Notes: generated from the letters alone by a model not told the origin. A DNA stretch of 23,944 bases from an uncultured Bacteroidota bacterium (GCA_946479615.1 CAMLGR010000065.1:1-23944); one strand, 5' to 3'. Positions 15,102 to 22,819 are shown, counted from the first letter of the stretch. Numbers and translations: made by a program.

Positions 15102-15348
15102 TTATTTCCTGTCAACCCTTTACCAGGCCTTCACCTGAGATAAATCCTGGTTCAATTCGGGTTAAATAGAGTTCAATCCGGGTACAATGCCTGTCATGCG
15201 CTGGTCTCCTTCGCCTTTTCTTCGCGTCGGCTGCGGCAGATTCCGGAGCAGACCCGGCCAAACCCGGATCAGGTCCAGGACAAACCAAATGTGTCATGTA
15301 CACAAAGCCTTGCATGATCTTTAAAAAAGGCTATTTTACATACTAATT

Positions 15349-15441
15349 ATGCGTCCCGATTATCCTAATAAATATTTCAAAGACGAACGTAATCTCTATG
15401 TGTGCCTGATGGAGGTACTGGCCCAGGATGCTTCACTATAA
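15349..15441 (+). CDS. 30-residue ORF, possibly a gene remnant
   Basis: ATG to TAA encodes MRPDYPNKYFKDERNLYVCL followed by MEVLAQDASL. Composition and codon use look like real protein, unlike neighbouring frames. There is no domain or signal peptide. It could be a small gene or the N-terminal stub of a truncated one. It lies 350 bp before the LytTR gene on the same strand. Confidence 0.35.
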   Translation: MRPDYPNKYFKDERNLYVCLMEVLAQDASL

Positions 15442-15792
15442 TCCTTCTTACTCTTTATTTCTTCGCATTACTACGACCGATCCCTGTAACGACATGAATA
15501 TGCCTGTTGCACAAACGGACGTAACCTTTTTTTAAGATCCCACATGCCGGGAAGGAAATGCTATTGCCATGATTTGATCGCATGAAAAATAAATGTCAAC
15601 TTTTTGTAAAAATGAGGGAACATGAATAGTCCTGATTTCGATTATCGGGGTCTTTATAATAGAGATTTGAACTAAACAGCAAGGATTATGCGCCCGGTTT
15701 TTGATTAGCTGGCAAATACTTCTATGGCTGCATCGGTTGTCTCTTCCAATCTGAGCCGTTAAACCTATTCCTAAAAGTAATAAAGTGCTCAA

Positions 15793-16182
15793 ATGCTTAT
15801 GCAAACGTATTTCTTCATCCGGACAGACAGGCAGTTTGTCAAGATCAGGTACAACGACCTGGTCTGTGTAGAATCTTTAGGAAACTTTGTGCGGATCACA
15901 ACCGACAATGGCAAGTACCTGACCCAGCTTTCGATCAGGCAACTGGAACAGGTGCTACCCAAAGATGATTTTTACCGCATTAACCGCGGCTGTATTATTG
16001 CCGTGGAAAGGATCATCTCTTTCGACAACAGTCATGTAAAGCTGAAAGACAAAGAGATTCCCTTTGGCGAAACACAACGTAAATTCTTAATGCAGCGCCT
16101 GAATATCATTACCAGTGATGTGAGGGAAAAGCTTAAAACCCTGACTGTGGATGTGGAAGGATTGAAAGAACAGCAGAATTAG
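15793..16182 (+). CDS. Stand-alone LytTR DNA-binding protein
   Basis: A 129-residue protein consisting almost wholly of a LytTR domain (about 5-107): QTYFFIRTDRQFVKIRYNDL, then VCVESLGNFVRITT, FYRINRGCIIAVERI and GETQRKFLMQRLNI. There is no receiver domain, so it cannot take a phosphate as the LytTR regulator at 9679 can. The last ~20 residues are a charged helix. Start at ATG 15793. An intrinsic terminator (16223-16253) separates it from the RteC-family gene on the same strand. Confidence 0.88.
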   Translation: MLMQTYFFIRTDRQFVKIRYNDLVCVESLGNFVRITTDNGKYLTQLSIRQLEQVLPKDDFYRINRGCIIAVERIISFDNSHVKLKDKEIPFGETQRKFLMQRLNIITSDVREKLKTLTVDVEGLKEQQN

Positions 16183-16222
16183 GCCACTCCATGACAACTG
16201 TTTTCTGATTAGACAACTATAT

Positions 16223-16253
16223 GGGGAAGTTCATAAAAAAACTTCCCCTTTTC
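16223..16253 (+). terminator. Intrinsic terminator after the LytTR gene
   Basis: GGGGAAGTT and AACTTCCCC form a perfect 9-bp stem around an A-rich loop, followed by TTTTC. It ends 12 bases before the RteC ATG, so it could also act as an attenuator for that gene. Confidence 0.85.
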
Positions 16254-16264
16254 TTAACCCAGTT

Positions 16265-16807
16265 ATGAAACCCCGCAGCGAACAGTTATATAACGAGATG
16301 CAAACCGATCTCCGTCTTTGCCGTGCGAAAGAACTTTCTTTCCAGGTAGAAGCCGAATGCTGCTTCCGCATCAGTGAAAAATACTGGAATTTGCTTCGCA
16401 ACGATCTGCGCAAAACCGGTTTTCCCTCCCTGGCCGATGAGATTTATTTTTTTAAAGAGATCAAACCCAAATTTCTCGCTGAATCCGAATACTACCGGCT
16501 CATCAACTACGCGGCTAATTTTTGTCCCGATGATGCATTCCCCCATGACCAGAAAAATTTCTGGATACGCCAGTTGAACCGGCTCGATAAATTCAAATTG
16601 CAACATGAACAATTCTGGGATTATTTTTCTTCGGGACAATCCTCCAAAGACAATATTTATTTTACACGCAGTGATAGTAAGGATGAAGAATATGCGCTCG
16701 ATAAAACTGCCAGTGGTTTTGATGAATTGACAGCGCAACTGGTGGCGCGGCAACGCTATGCCATCTTCGCCCGTGATAAATTAAAAGCCTGTATGCAGAA
16801 TCTTTAA
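16265..16807 (+). CDS. RteC-family protein
   Basis: A 180-residue protein resembling RteC, known from Bacteroides conjugative transposons as the activator of excision genes under tetracycline control. Visible features are a helical N-terminus, the central ADEIYFFKEIKPKFLAESEY typical of the family, and a helical C-terminus with DELTAQLVARQRY. No transposon genes (integrase, mobilisation, tetQ) are in the window, so a chromosomal regulator role is more likely than element excision. It starts 12 bp after a terminator and its 3' end faces a convergent lipoprotein gene across a heptad palindrome. Confidence 0.75.
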   Translation: MKPRSEQLYNEMQTDLRLCRAKELSFQVEAECCFRISEKYWNLLRNDLRKTGFPSLADEIYFFKEIKPKFLAESEYYRLINYAANFCPDDAFPHDQKNFWIRQLNRLDKFKLQHEQFWDYFSSGQSSKDNIYFTRSDSKDEEYALDKTASGFDELTAQLVARQRYAIFARDKLKACMQNL

Positions 16808-16818
16808 GAATTGGTATC

Positions 16819-16876
16819 AATTAATTATGAGTTATGAATTGCTGTCACATTCATAATTCATAACTCATAATTAATT
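16819..16876. repeat. Heptad palindrome C
   Basis: 22-bp perfect arms (16819-16840 and 16855-16876) around a 14-base loop, built from AATTATG and AGTTATG heptads. The loop side of the right arm holds one extra AATTATG unit. It lies between two convergent genes, starting 11 bp after the RteC stop and ending 16 bp before the lipoprotein stop, a good place for a two-way terminator. Confidence 0.85.
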
Positions 16877-16892
16877 TTAGTGCTTTCAGGGA

Positions 16893-17552
16893 TCAAAATG
16901 CTTTCGGCGCTTTTTGCTTTTTCAATACCATTTCCCTTGTTATTTTCCGGATCATTCTTTTAGCGAGATTATCATTTGTCTCCTGCTCCTTATCGTTTGC
17001 AAAAGGTTGTGTACGTAATGTGCAGGCCGCTTCGAGCGAAGAAAGATCGAATAAGATCGTTTCCCAGAAATATTCCGGCTCTCCTCCATTTTCAAAAGAA
17101 GTATCGATTGCCTGTATATTTTTGTATTCCCAGATACGATTGTAATAATAACTATTCGGATGAATATACGCCTGGCCCGGGCGGTGGAAGTTTTGTTTTG
17201 TCTTGCGGATCAGCGCAACTGTCAGCACCGCATCATATCCACTGTTATATAATTTCAGGTAGGTATTCTCCTGTCCTGAATTGGATAATCCTTTTGCGCC
17301 AAATTCTTTAAGTGCAGAGCCTGTTTTGTATCCGAGTTGTTCGAGTGTGCTTACAAAATTATTCTCGGTTTTTTGCCGCAAGACAAGTTCCTTATCAGGC
17401 AAAATTGCCACTACCAGTATTCTTTTATATCCAAGAGTTTCCACATGATTGCTTTTCCAGGTCGTTACAATACGATTGGAACTGCAACCGGCAAGAACCA
17501 CCAGTATGCAGGGCAGAAAAAAATAAATTAATTTATGGCTGAAGATCTTCAT
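16893..17552 (-). CDS. Lipoprotein of unknown function
   Basis: A 219-residue lipoprotein with lipobox LAGC, lipidated Cys23. The mature part starts SSNRIVTTWKSNHVETLGYK followed by RILVVAI, with a helix-rich C-terminus (LAKRMIRKITREMVLKK). The order (a short TTWK beta strand, a RILVV strand, R..EN.. helix and a GYKTGSALKEFG turn) resembles small outer-membrane-associated alpha/beta lipoproteins, but I do not recognise a named family. It is divergent from the GNAT gene and convergent with RteC. Confidence 0.78.
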   Translation of the reverse strand: MKIFSHKLIYFFLPCILVVLAGCSSNRIVTTWKSNHVETLGYKRILVVAILPDKELVLRQKTENNFVSTLEQLGYKTGSALKEFGAKGLSNSGQENTYLKLYNSGYDAVLTVALIRKTKQNFHRPGQAYIHPNSYYYNRIWEYKNIQAIDTSFENGGEPEYFWETILFDLSSLEAACTLRTQPFANDKEQETNDNLAKRMIRKITREMVLKKQKAPKAF

Positions 17553-17657
17553 TGAAACAGTTATGGTTCGGTGGGATATGCTGCAATTTACACGATAACC
17601 AGCGGGTTCGTTGGACGAGCCCCCTAAAGTTTCCGGATAATGATAACAAAGACAAAA

Positions 17658-17665
17658 TACCTTTG
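17658..17665 (+). promoter_or_regulatory. -7 promoter element of the GNAT gene
   Basis: TACCTTTG is an exact match to TAnnTTTG, 27 bases before the ATG at 17693. A possible TTTC at about 25 bp upstream is a poor -33 box. Confidence 0.45.
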
Positions 17666-17692
17666 TTTACATACTATAAAATAAATTGAATT

Positions 17693-17995
17693 ATGGAAGA
17701 GGTGAAGCTGCACATCAAAGAAAATGGAAAAGGCTCTTTCTCCCTTGCTGGCCAGGGAAAAGAGATTGGTAAAATGGTAGTGGGTATTTCGGGCAATTAC
17801 CTGACTGCTTATCATACCGAAGTCGCTCCCGAAGCAGAAGGCAAGGGAGTAGGGAAGAAATTATTGGAAGCCATGGTGGGTTATGCCCGCGAACACCAGT
17901 TGAAAGTAATCCCGCTTTGCGTGTTCGTCCAGGCGCAATTCAAGCGGCATCCCGAAAAGTATGCTGATATATGGGAGAAAGAACAAATAGAATAA
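17693..17995 (+). CDS. Small GNAT N-acetyltransferase (YjdJ/Acetyltransf_CG type)
   Basis: A 100-residue protein matching the compact GNAT-like family represented by E. coli YjdJ and human NATD1. It shows LTAYHTEVAPEAEGKGVGKK (the beta4 strand plus acetyl-CoA pyrophosphate loop GKGVGKKL at about 50-57) and the family-specific ending VIPLCVFVQAQFKRHPEKYA. Length is normal for this short subfamily. The substrate is not known. Single gene with its own promoter, divergent from the lipoprotein. Confidence 0.9.
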   Translation: MEEVKLHIKENGKGSFSLAGQGKEIGKMVVGISGNYLTAYHTEVAPEAEGKGVGKKLLEAMVGYAREHQLKVIPLCVFVQAQFKRHPEKYADIWEKEQIE

Positions 17996-18180
17996 GCCAG
18001 CGAACGACGCTAAATATATAAGACGTTAATTATGTGATGATTAAAAATCGAAAAATCACTTATGATCTTTACGATTTCAGTGCAGAAAGCAAAGATTTTC
18101 AAGGAAGTAATGGAGAAGAAATAAATTCATCCTGTATTTTTCTTTCGATATCTCGTATTAATGAGGATCGATTCAGCAAG

Positions 18181-18201
18181 AGCCTGCGAAAGCGGGCTTT
18201 T
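18181..18201 (+). terminator. Intrinsic terminator
   Basis: AGCCTGC and GCGGGCT pair (one G-T) around a GAAA tetraloop, followed by TTTTG. It lies 186 bp after the GNAT stop, so it may end either that mRNA or a small transcript. Confidence 0.65.
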
Positions 18202-18225
18202 GTCTTTTCAGGAAGCGGAGAGGGC

Positions 18226-18301
18226 TAAAATAAAAAAGGGGTCAGAATAAAAATTCAACCCCGTTTTAAAATCCAATATCCTATGAAAAACCAATACAAG
18301 A
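18226..18301 (+). repeat. Duplicated terminator-leader element, copy 2
   Basis: 76 bp, nearly identical to 14805-14882. It keeps the GGGGT/ACCCC stem, with inner AAT/ATT pairing although those bases have changed. CCAATATCC and an ATG opening MKNQYKINS are also kept. It again follows a + terminator, with a spacer of about 25 bp. Confidence 0.85.
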
Positions 18302-18370
18302 TTAATAGCTGAAGTCGGAATTTGCAATATTCTGCCTGGTTTTTTATCAACACTATAACAAATTTCTTTT

Positions 18371-18400
18371 TTTCTGCATGATTCTGCCTGTTTCTGCCTG
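18371..18400. repeat. Three tandem 10-bp repeats, TTTCTGCCTG
   Basis: TTTCTGCATG, ATTCTGCCTG and TTTCTGCCTG are head to tail. A fourth TTCTGCCTG lies at 18330-18338. The period is one helix turn, as in sites bound by a cooperative regulator. No gene starts next to it. Confidence 0.6.
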
Positions 18401-18465
18401 AATTGAAGATGTGAACAGGATGAAGTCAGCAGAAGGAGGAATCAGGTTCGTAGTTTTACAGGCAA

Positions 18466-19233
18466 TTAATCGGTGTTCCTTATCTGGTTTACAAATTCTG
18501 TTGGGCTCATTCCGAATTGCTTGTGAAAACTTCTTCCAAAATTGGTTTGTGAGCCAAAGCCTACCATATCCGATATCTCATAAATTTTATGTACGCCTTG
18601 TGTCAATAGCTCGGCTGCTTTTTTCAATCGCGTGATCGTGATCAGTTCATTGGGACTAAGGTTCGAGATCTCATTGATCTTTCTATAAAGTGTGGGCCGG
18701 CTCATATTGACAAACCTCGCCAGTTTCTCTACATCAAAATCTTTGTCTTCTATATTCTGGTAGATCGCATCGTTTACTTTTTCCAGGAAATTTTCATCGG
18801 CCTTGGTATGCGCCATGCTCCGGATATGTGCCAAAGGAGAATTAGCAAAGTATTCTTTGATCTTGGTGCGGTTCCTGATCAGGTTGGCAATCTGCACCTG
18901 TAAATGTTCCGGTGAAAAAGGTTTTTCGATATAAGCATCAGCGCCTAATTCAAGTCCCTGTATCTTCGATTGCAACGTGTTCTTTGCCGTAAGCAGAATA
19001 ATAGGAATGTGACTATAGTTAAAGTTTGATTTGATCTCTTTACAAAGTTCAAATCCATCGATGACCGGCATCATCACATCACTCACCACGAGTTGCACTG
19101 CTTCTTTGGCGAGGATGTCCAGCGCTTCTTTTCCATTGCTGGCTTTTAAAACAGTATAAATTTCACCAAGATCATCGGAAATGAATTCAATGATCTCTTC
19201 ATTATCATCTACTATTAAAACAGTTGGTTTCAT
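18466..19233 (-). CDS. AraC-type response regulator of a split hybrid two-component system
   Basis: A 255-residue regulator. The receiver domain (1-~120) shows VLIVDDNEE, phospho-acceptor Asp52 in VVSDVMMPVIDG, LLTAKN and EKPFSPEH. A linker leads to an AraC HTH domain (~150-255): LARFVNMSRPTLYRKINEIS, then ELLTQGVHKIYEISDMVGFG and the closing NFGRSFHKQFGMSPTEFVNQ. In classical Bacteroides systems this module is fused to the C-terminus of the kinase; here it is a separate gene 25 bp after the kinase. Start at ATG 19233; TTG at 19239 is two codons earlier. It probably activates the divergent susC-like operon. Confidence 0.93.
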   Translation of the reverse strand: MKPTVLIVDDNEEIIEFISDDLGEIYTVLKASNGKEALDILAKEAVQLVVSDVMMPVIDGFELCKEIKSNFNYSHIPIILLTAKNTLQSKIQGLELGADAYIEKPFSPEHLQVQIANLIRNRTKIKEYFANSPLAHIRSMAHTKADENFLEKVNDAIYQNIEDKDFDVEKLARFVNMSRPTLYRKINEISNLSPNELITITRLKKAAELLTQGVHKIYEISDMVGFGSQTNFGRSFHKQFGMSPTEFVNQIRNTD

Positions 19234-19258
19234 CGGCAATTGTTATACTAAATAAGTA

Positions 19259-22200
19259 TCAGGAAGTTTTTTTCAGATCAAATTCGATTTCCTGGTGCAC
19301 CGGCAATGTTAAGACAAATGTATTCATCGTTGCTGCTGGCACGGCCAGTTCCAGTGTTCCCTTGTGTAGTTCTGTTAATGATTTGGACAGCGAAAGACCA
19401 ATGCCACTGCCGGTTTGTTTTTCGGCTTCTTTCATCCGGAAAAAAGGTTCGAATACACGCTCTTTCATTTCACCAGGAATGAGATAACCATCATTCTGCA
19501 TAATAATGCGGAATGATTTTCCTCCTGCATCCATTTCCAGTTCTACCAGTACTTCCGATTGCGCATATTTCACGGCATTATTAAAAAGATTGCTTAGTAT
19601 CTTATTGAACGCATCGGTATCGACATAGGCATAGATCTCTTTTTCGGGTAACCGCAACCGGCAAACCAGGTTTTTCTGATCGGCTAATATTTTAAAACTG
19701 TTATAGGTTTCTTCCAGGACCATCGAAATATTTGTTTTAACAAAACTCAGGCTGAATCCTTTGGTCTCTGTTTTCCGGAAATCGAGTAATTGATTGGTCA
19801 GTTCTATTAAACGGTTGGTATTTTTTTCCATCAGCTTCAGGTTGCCGGAGATATCGGCCGTTTGCCCATTCTTCTTCATGATCTTTTCCATGGGCGCTTT
19901 GATCAATGTCAGCGGTGTTTTTATTTCATGCGCCACATTGGTAAAGAACTCGATCTTGGCCTGGTAGATCTCTTTTTCTTTTTCATGTTCCAGTATCTCG
20001 ATCTTTCGCCTGTTCTTTTCATTGATGCGACGATGATAATTGCGGATCAGGAACCATACAATCGCCGATATCACCAGCAGGTATAACAGTTTGGCAACAG
20101 TACTCGCCCACCAGGGAGGAAGAATTTCTATGACTAATGTTGATTCAGGCCCGTTCCAGCCTTCATTATTGATCGCAGCTTTTACCTTGAAGATATAGGT
20201 GCCCGGCGTCAGTTCGGTAAAATATACTTTACGGTTTGTCTTCAGGTAGGTCCAGTCCTTATCGAGCCCTTCCATCTTATACGCATACTCGGACATCTCC
20301 GGCGCTGTATAACTCAGCGATGCAAAATCGATGCTGAACGTGGATTGGTTATGCGTGAGGCTGATCCTGTCGGTATTGGTAATCGATTTGGTAAGAGGAG
20401 ATCCTTTTTTATTAATGATAAGATCTTTATTGTTTACCTGGAAACCGGTGATATAAACCAGTGGCGTAAAATTCGTTTTACTTACTTCGTCAGGATGAAA
20501 ACTGACCAGTCCCTTCACACTGCCGAAATACATTTTTCCTGTGGCATCTTTATAAGCCGAACTGAAATTGAACTGATCGTTCAGCAATCCATTGGCCTTT
20601 GTATAAACGGTAGATTGACCATTGGCCGGGTTAAACGATACCAGTCCGCGCGATGTACTGATCCACAAATTCCGGTTGCCATCTTCCAGCAGGCTTAAAA
20701 TATAATTGGTAGGCAACCCATTTTGGGTAGTATACCGGGTGAAATTATTTTTTTGACGGTCCAGTTTGCATAACCCGCCTTCGGTAGCAAACCATAGATT
20801 CTTGTTACTATCCTTAAATATGCTGTTGACCCTGTCGCTCGCCAAACTATGTTTATCCTGGCTCTCATACCTGAAATTGCCGCCTTTGTTCGTTTTAGGA
20901 TTATAATAATGTACACCGCTGCCATAACTGCCTGCCCAGATAGTACCATCTTCTTCTTCCAGCAGGGAAGAATACCAGTTGAAAAAGGGTAATCCCTTTA
21001 AAGGAGTAAAATTATCAGTGACGCGGTTATACCGGTAAGCGCCGATAGTAGTGCCCAGTAAGATATCGCCTGAAGGATTCTGGTAAATGCAATAAATGAA
21101 ATTACTTTTCAATGAGCCGGAATCATTATTCTTTGAATAATGACGGATCACTTTCCCCGAAGGGATATCCATGACATCCAGCCCGTGTTCAAAAGTGCCG
21201 ATCCATAATTCATTACCTGTTGCCAGCAGGCCATGTATATTGGTGTACGAAATTCCATCTTTGGTACCGGTGGGTTGAAAAGATGTGAATAGCCCGGTAG
21301 CCGTATCGAGTTTATTCAAACCTGCATCTTCTGTGCCGATCCATAAACGGCCGTATTGATCCTGGTGTACTTCCCTGATCACATTCCCGCTTAATGAATT
21401 TTTTCCTTTTTCAGGAAAATACTTGGTAAAGAAGAGCGGCTGTTTCGGGTAATAATTAATTCCTCCAAAATAAGTACCTGCCCAGATACCCTGTTCCTTA
21501 TCCTTGCAGAAAGTATATACCGCATTATCAGAGATCGAATAAGGATTATTATATTCCTTATGAAGATTGATTGCTTTGCCGGTATTCATATTGTAAATGA
21601 ATATGCCTGATTCGGTGGCGATCCAGCATTCGTCCTGTGCGGTTTGTACAAAATTGCGGGCAAAGATCTCTGTCTTGTCGGTATTGTAAGTAAGTATGTC
21701 TTTATAACTGAAGGTATGCGTATCAAAGAGTTTTACACCCTGGTTGGAAGTACCTGCAAGTATATCGCCATGCCAGGTGCCATATAATTTTTCAATCCAG
21801 TTCGATGCAGTCTTCGGTGAATGTTCGAACAAATTGAAACTATCAAAGCTGTTGCTGTTGAAATTATATTTTTTCAATAATCCTGAAGACGTGGAAATCC
21901 ATACGGACCCGTCGGGTAATGTACAAATGGAAGTAGCTTCAAAATTGGGTGGTATGGTGAACTGGTCCAGCTTTTTTGCTGGTTCGTAATACTTAAACAA
22001 ATTGAAGTTGGATATGAACCAGAGATTGCCCCTGGTATCCATCTTTATATCTGTTATCTGTTCATTGAAAGGAGTAGGAAGCAAGCTGAAGCTTTCTGTT
22101 GTTGCATCATATTTATAAAGACCTTTTTCTGTTCCCACCCACATAATATCATCCGGAGTAGCATAAAGACTATGGATAAAGTTGCTGCCGATACTGCTTT

Positions 22201-22426
22201 TTTCATCGGGATCGTTCCTGAATATTTTAAAAGTATATCCGTCAAAACGATCCAATCCATCTTTGGTGCCGAACCACAGGAAACCTTTCTTATCCTGTAT
22301 GCAACAGATCACTGCGTTATTGGAAAGCCCGTTCTCTACCTGGAAATGGCGGAAATAATAAGATTGTCCTGTAACAACAGAAGATACAAAAAGAAGGATG
22401 GCAATTATCGGTGCTCGGCAGATCAA
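19259..22426 (-). CDS. Two-component propeller sensor histidine kinase
   Basis: About 1055 residues from the TTG at 22426. Signal peptide ICRAPIIAILLFVSSVVTGQ. Residues ~25-690 carry two-component-propeller repeats (GFLWFGTKDGLDRFDG, then GRLWIGTEDAGLNKL and others), which form a periplasmic double beta-propeller that binds sugars or peptides. A Y_Y_Y domain follows (~690-770, LTPGTYIFKVKA), then a TM helix (~775-795), HisKA with His833 (NVAHEIKTPLTLIKAPM) and HATPase_c (NLFNNAVKYA, GSGIGLSLS). The frame is open to 22792, but the only in-frame ATG above the signal peptide (22672) would put ~80 unrelated residues before it. The response regulator follows 25 bp later. Confidence 0.92.
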   Translation of the reverse strand: MICRAPIIAILLFVSSVVTGQSYYFRHFQVENGLSNNAVICCIQDKKGFLWFGTKDGLDRFDGYTFKIFRNDPDEKSSIGSNFIHSLYATPDDIMWVGTEKGLYKYDATTESFSLLPTPFNEQITDIKMDTRGNLWFISNFNLFKYYEPAKKLDQFTIPPNFEATSICTLPDGSVWISTSSGLLKKYNFNSNSFDSFNLFEHSPKTASNWIEKLYGTWHGDILAGTSNQGVKLFDTHTFSYKDILTYNTDKTEIFARNFVQTAQDECWIATESGIFIYNMNTGKAINLHKEYNNPYSISDNAVYTFCKDKEQGIWAGTYFGGINYYPKQPLFFTKYFPEKGKNSLSGNVIREVHQDQYGRLWIGTEDAGLNKLDTATGLFTSFQPTGTKDGISYTNIHGLLATGNELWIGTFEHGLDVMDIPSGKVIRHYSKNNDSGSLKSNFIYCIYQNPSGDILLGTTIGAYRYNRVTDNFTPLKGLPFFNWYSSLLEEEDGTIWAGSYGSGVHYYNPKTNKGGNFRYESQDKHSLASDRVNSIFKDSNKNLWFATEGGLCKLDRQKNNFTRYTTQNGLPTNYILSLLEDGNRNLWISTSRGLVSFNPANGQSTVYTKANGLLNDQFNFSSAYKDATGKMYFGSVKGLVSFHPDEVSKTNFTPLVYITGFQVNNKDLIINKKGSPLTKSITNTDRISLTHNQSTFSIDFASLSYTAPEMSEYAYKMEGLDKDWTYLKTNRKVYFTELTPGTYIFKVKAAINNEGWNGPESTLVIEILPPWWASTVAKLLYLLVISAIVWFLIRNYHRRINEKNRRKIEILEHEKEKEIYQAKIEFFTNVAHEIKTPLTLIKAPMEKIMKKNGQTADISGNLKLMEKNTNRLIELTNQLLDFRKTETKGFSLSFVKTNISMVLEETYNSFKILADQKNLVCRLRLPEKEIYAYVDTDAFNKILSNLFNNAVKYAQSEVLVELEMDAGGKSFRIIMQNDGYLIPGEMKERVFEPFFRMKEAEKQTGSGIGLSLSKSLTELHKGTLELAVPAATMNTFVLTLPVHQEIEFDLKKTS

Positions 22427-22819
22427 ACGAATACTATTATGTAGCAGTAAATATAGGGCTAACTCTGAAGTTAGAAACAGGAGCTGTAAATTTCCGGGAC
22501 AGGCCGGTGCACATCCCTGTTTAGCGGTGGAATGAGATATTTTGATGAAAATTTGAGACAAAATGATGAGTGAAGTCGGAATAATTGTTTCAATTTCACT
22601 GCTATAACGACACGGTTTGCTTATGATACGAATGAATTGCCCATCTTCTGCTGTTAAGTGCTTTTCGCACATCTCATTTCTGCCCACCCGGTTAGCATCC
22701 TGTTTTTCCCGGAATAGTATTGAAAAAATGATCACTGAAAGAAGCGAAAGCAGTTTTTTTTTGCTTCGTTTTGATAATTGTTTAATTGACACTTATTGTA
22801 AAAACCAAAATAATGCTAT
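22427..22819. other. 393-bp divergent regulatory region, kinase / susC
   Basis: Lies between the proposed TTG start of the kinase and the susC ATG. The kinase frame remains open through it to 22792, but I see no domain there. It contains a possible minus-strand -7 box (TATATTTA, 22448-22455), a 16-bp palindrome just upstream (22459-22474) and a bulged hairpin with a long T run near 22741-22772. No clear susC promoter was found. Confidence 0.5.
22448..22474 (-). promoter_or_regulatory. Possible kinase promoter with palindrome
   Basis: On the minus strand TATATTTA (22448-22455) is one base off TAnnTTTG and lies 22 bp before the TTG at 22426. The palindrome CTAACT-N4-AGTTAG (22459-22474) occupies the spacer toward the -33 region, a suitable place for repressor binding. 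Confidence 0.3.

Larger units (their letters stand above)
13735..15792. other. 2-kb gene-poor region
   Basis: No normal-length gene is supported here. It holds a + terminator (13756-13792), two minus-strand terminator-like hairpins (13806-13829 and 13907-13939), hairpins at 14075-14096 and 14358-14376, a + terminator at 14747-14773, a duplicated element copy (14805-14882), a decayed minus-strand coding fragment (14922-15101), a 21-bp direct repeat (15150-15183) and a 30-codon ORF (15349-15441). The remainder shows only short, stop-rich frames. It looks like a region of decayed genes and small transcripts. Confidence 0.7.
17996..18465. other. 470-bp intergenic stretch
   Basis: Contains a + terminator (18181-18201), copy 2 of the duplicated element (18226-18301) and 10-bp tandem repeats (18371-18400). 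A 63-codon frame starts at ATG 18037, but the terminator lies inside it, so I do not call it a gene. No other feature seen. Confidence 0.6.

Noticed and set aside
15112..15315. 67-codon minus-strand ORF
   Set aside because: Low-complexity Arg-rich and Pro/Gly-rich reading of a G/C-rich repeat patch; no domain, no promoter, and the 21-bp repeat explains its internal TRIE repeat.
13735..15792. tRNA or other housekeeping RNA in the 2-kb gap
   Set aside because: I looked for T-loop, anticodon-stem and CCA-like patterns on both strands; the GTTCAATCC word at 15171 has no matching acceptor or D-arm. No rRNA, tmRNA or 6S-like fold was evident by eye.
15532..15804. 90-codon minus-strand ORF with a signal-like N-terminus
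   Set aside because: It overlaps the start of the LytTR gene on the other strand, and the composition after the first 20 residues is Cys/His/Ile-rich and not protein-like.
16265..16807. RteC gene as evidence for an integrated conjugative element
   Set aside because: No integrase, relaxase, transfer or excision genes, and no attachment-site repeats, are in the window; RteC-family proteins also occur as chromosomal genes.
18037..18228. 63-codon + ORF after the GNAT gene
   Set aside because: A GNRA-loop terminator (18181-18201) lies inside its frame and the C-terminal part is only the translation of that hairpin. The first 30 codons look fair, so a short coding role is not fully excluded.
18310..22582. 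12-mer TGAAGTCGGAAT at both ends of the two-component locus (18310 and 22571)
   Set aside because: About 17 chance 12-mer pairs are expected in a window of this size; the flanks show only weak further likeness, so it is not evidence for an attachment or duplication site.
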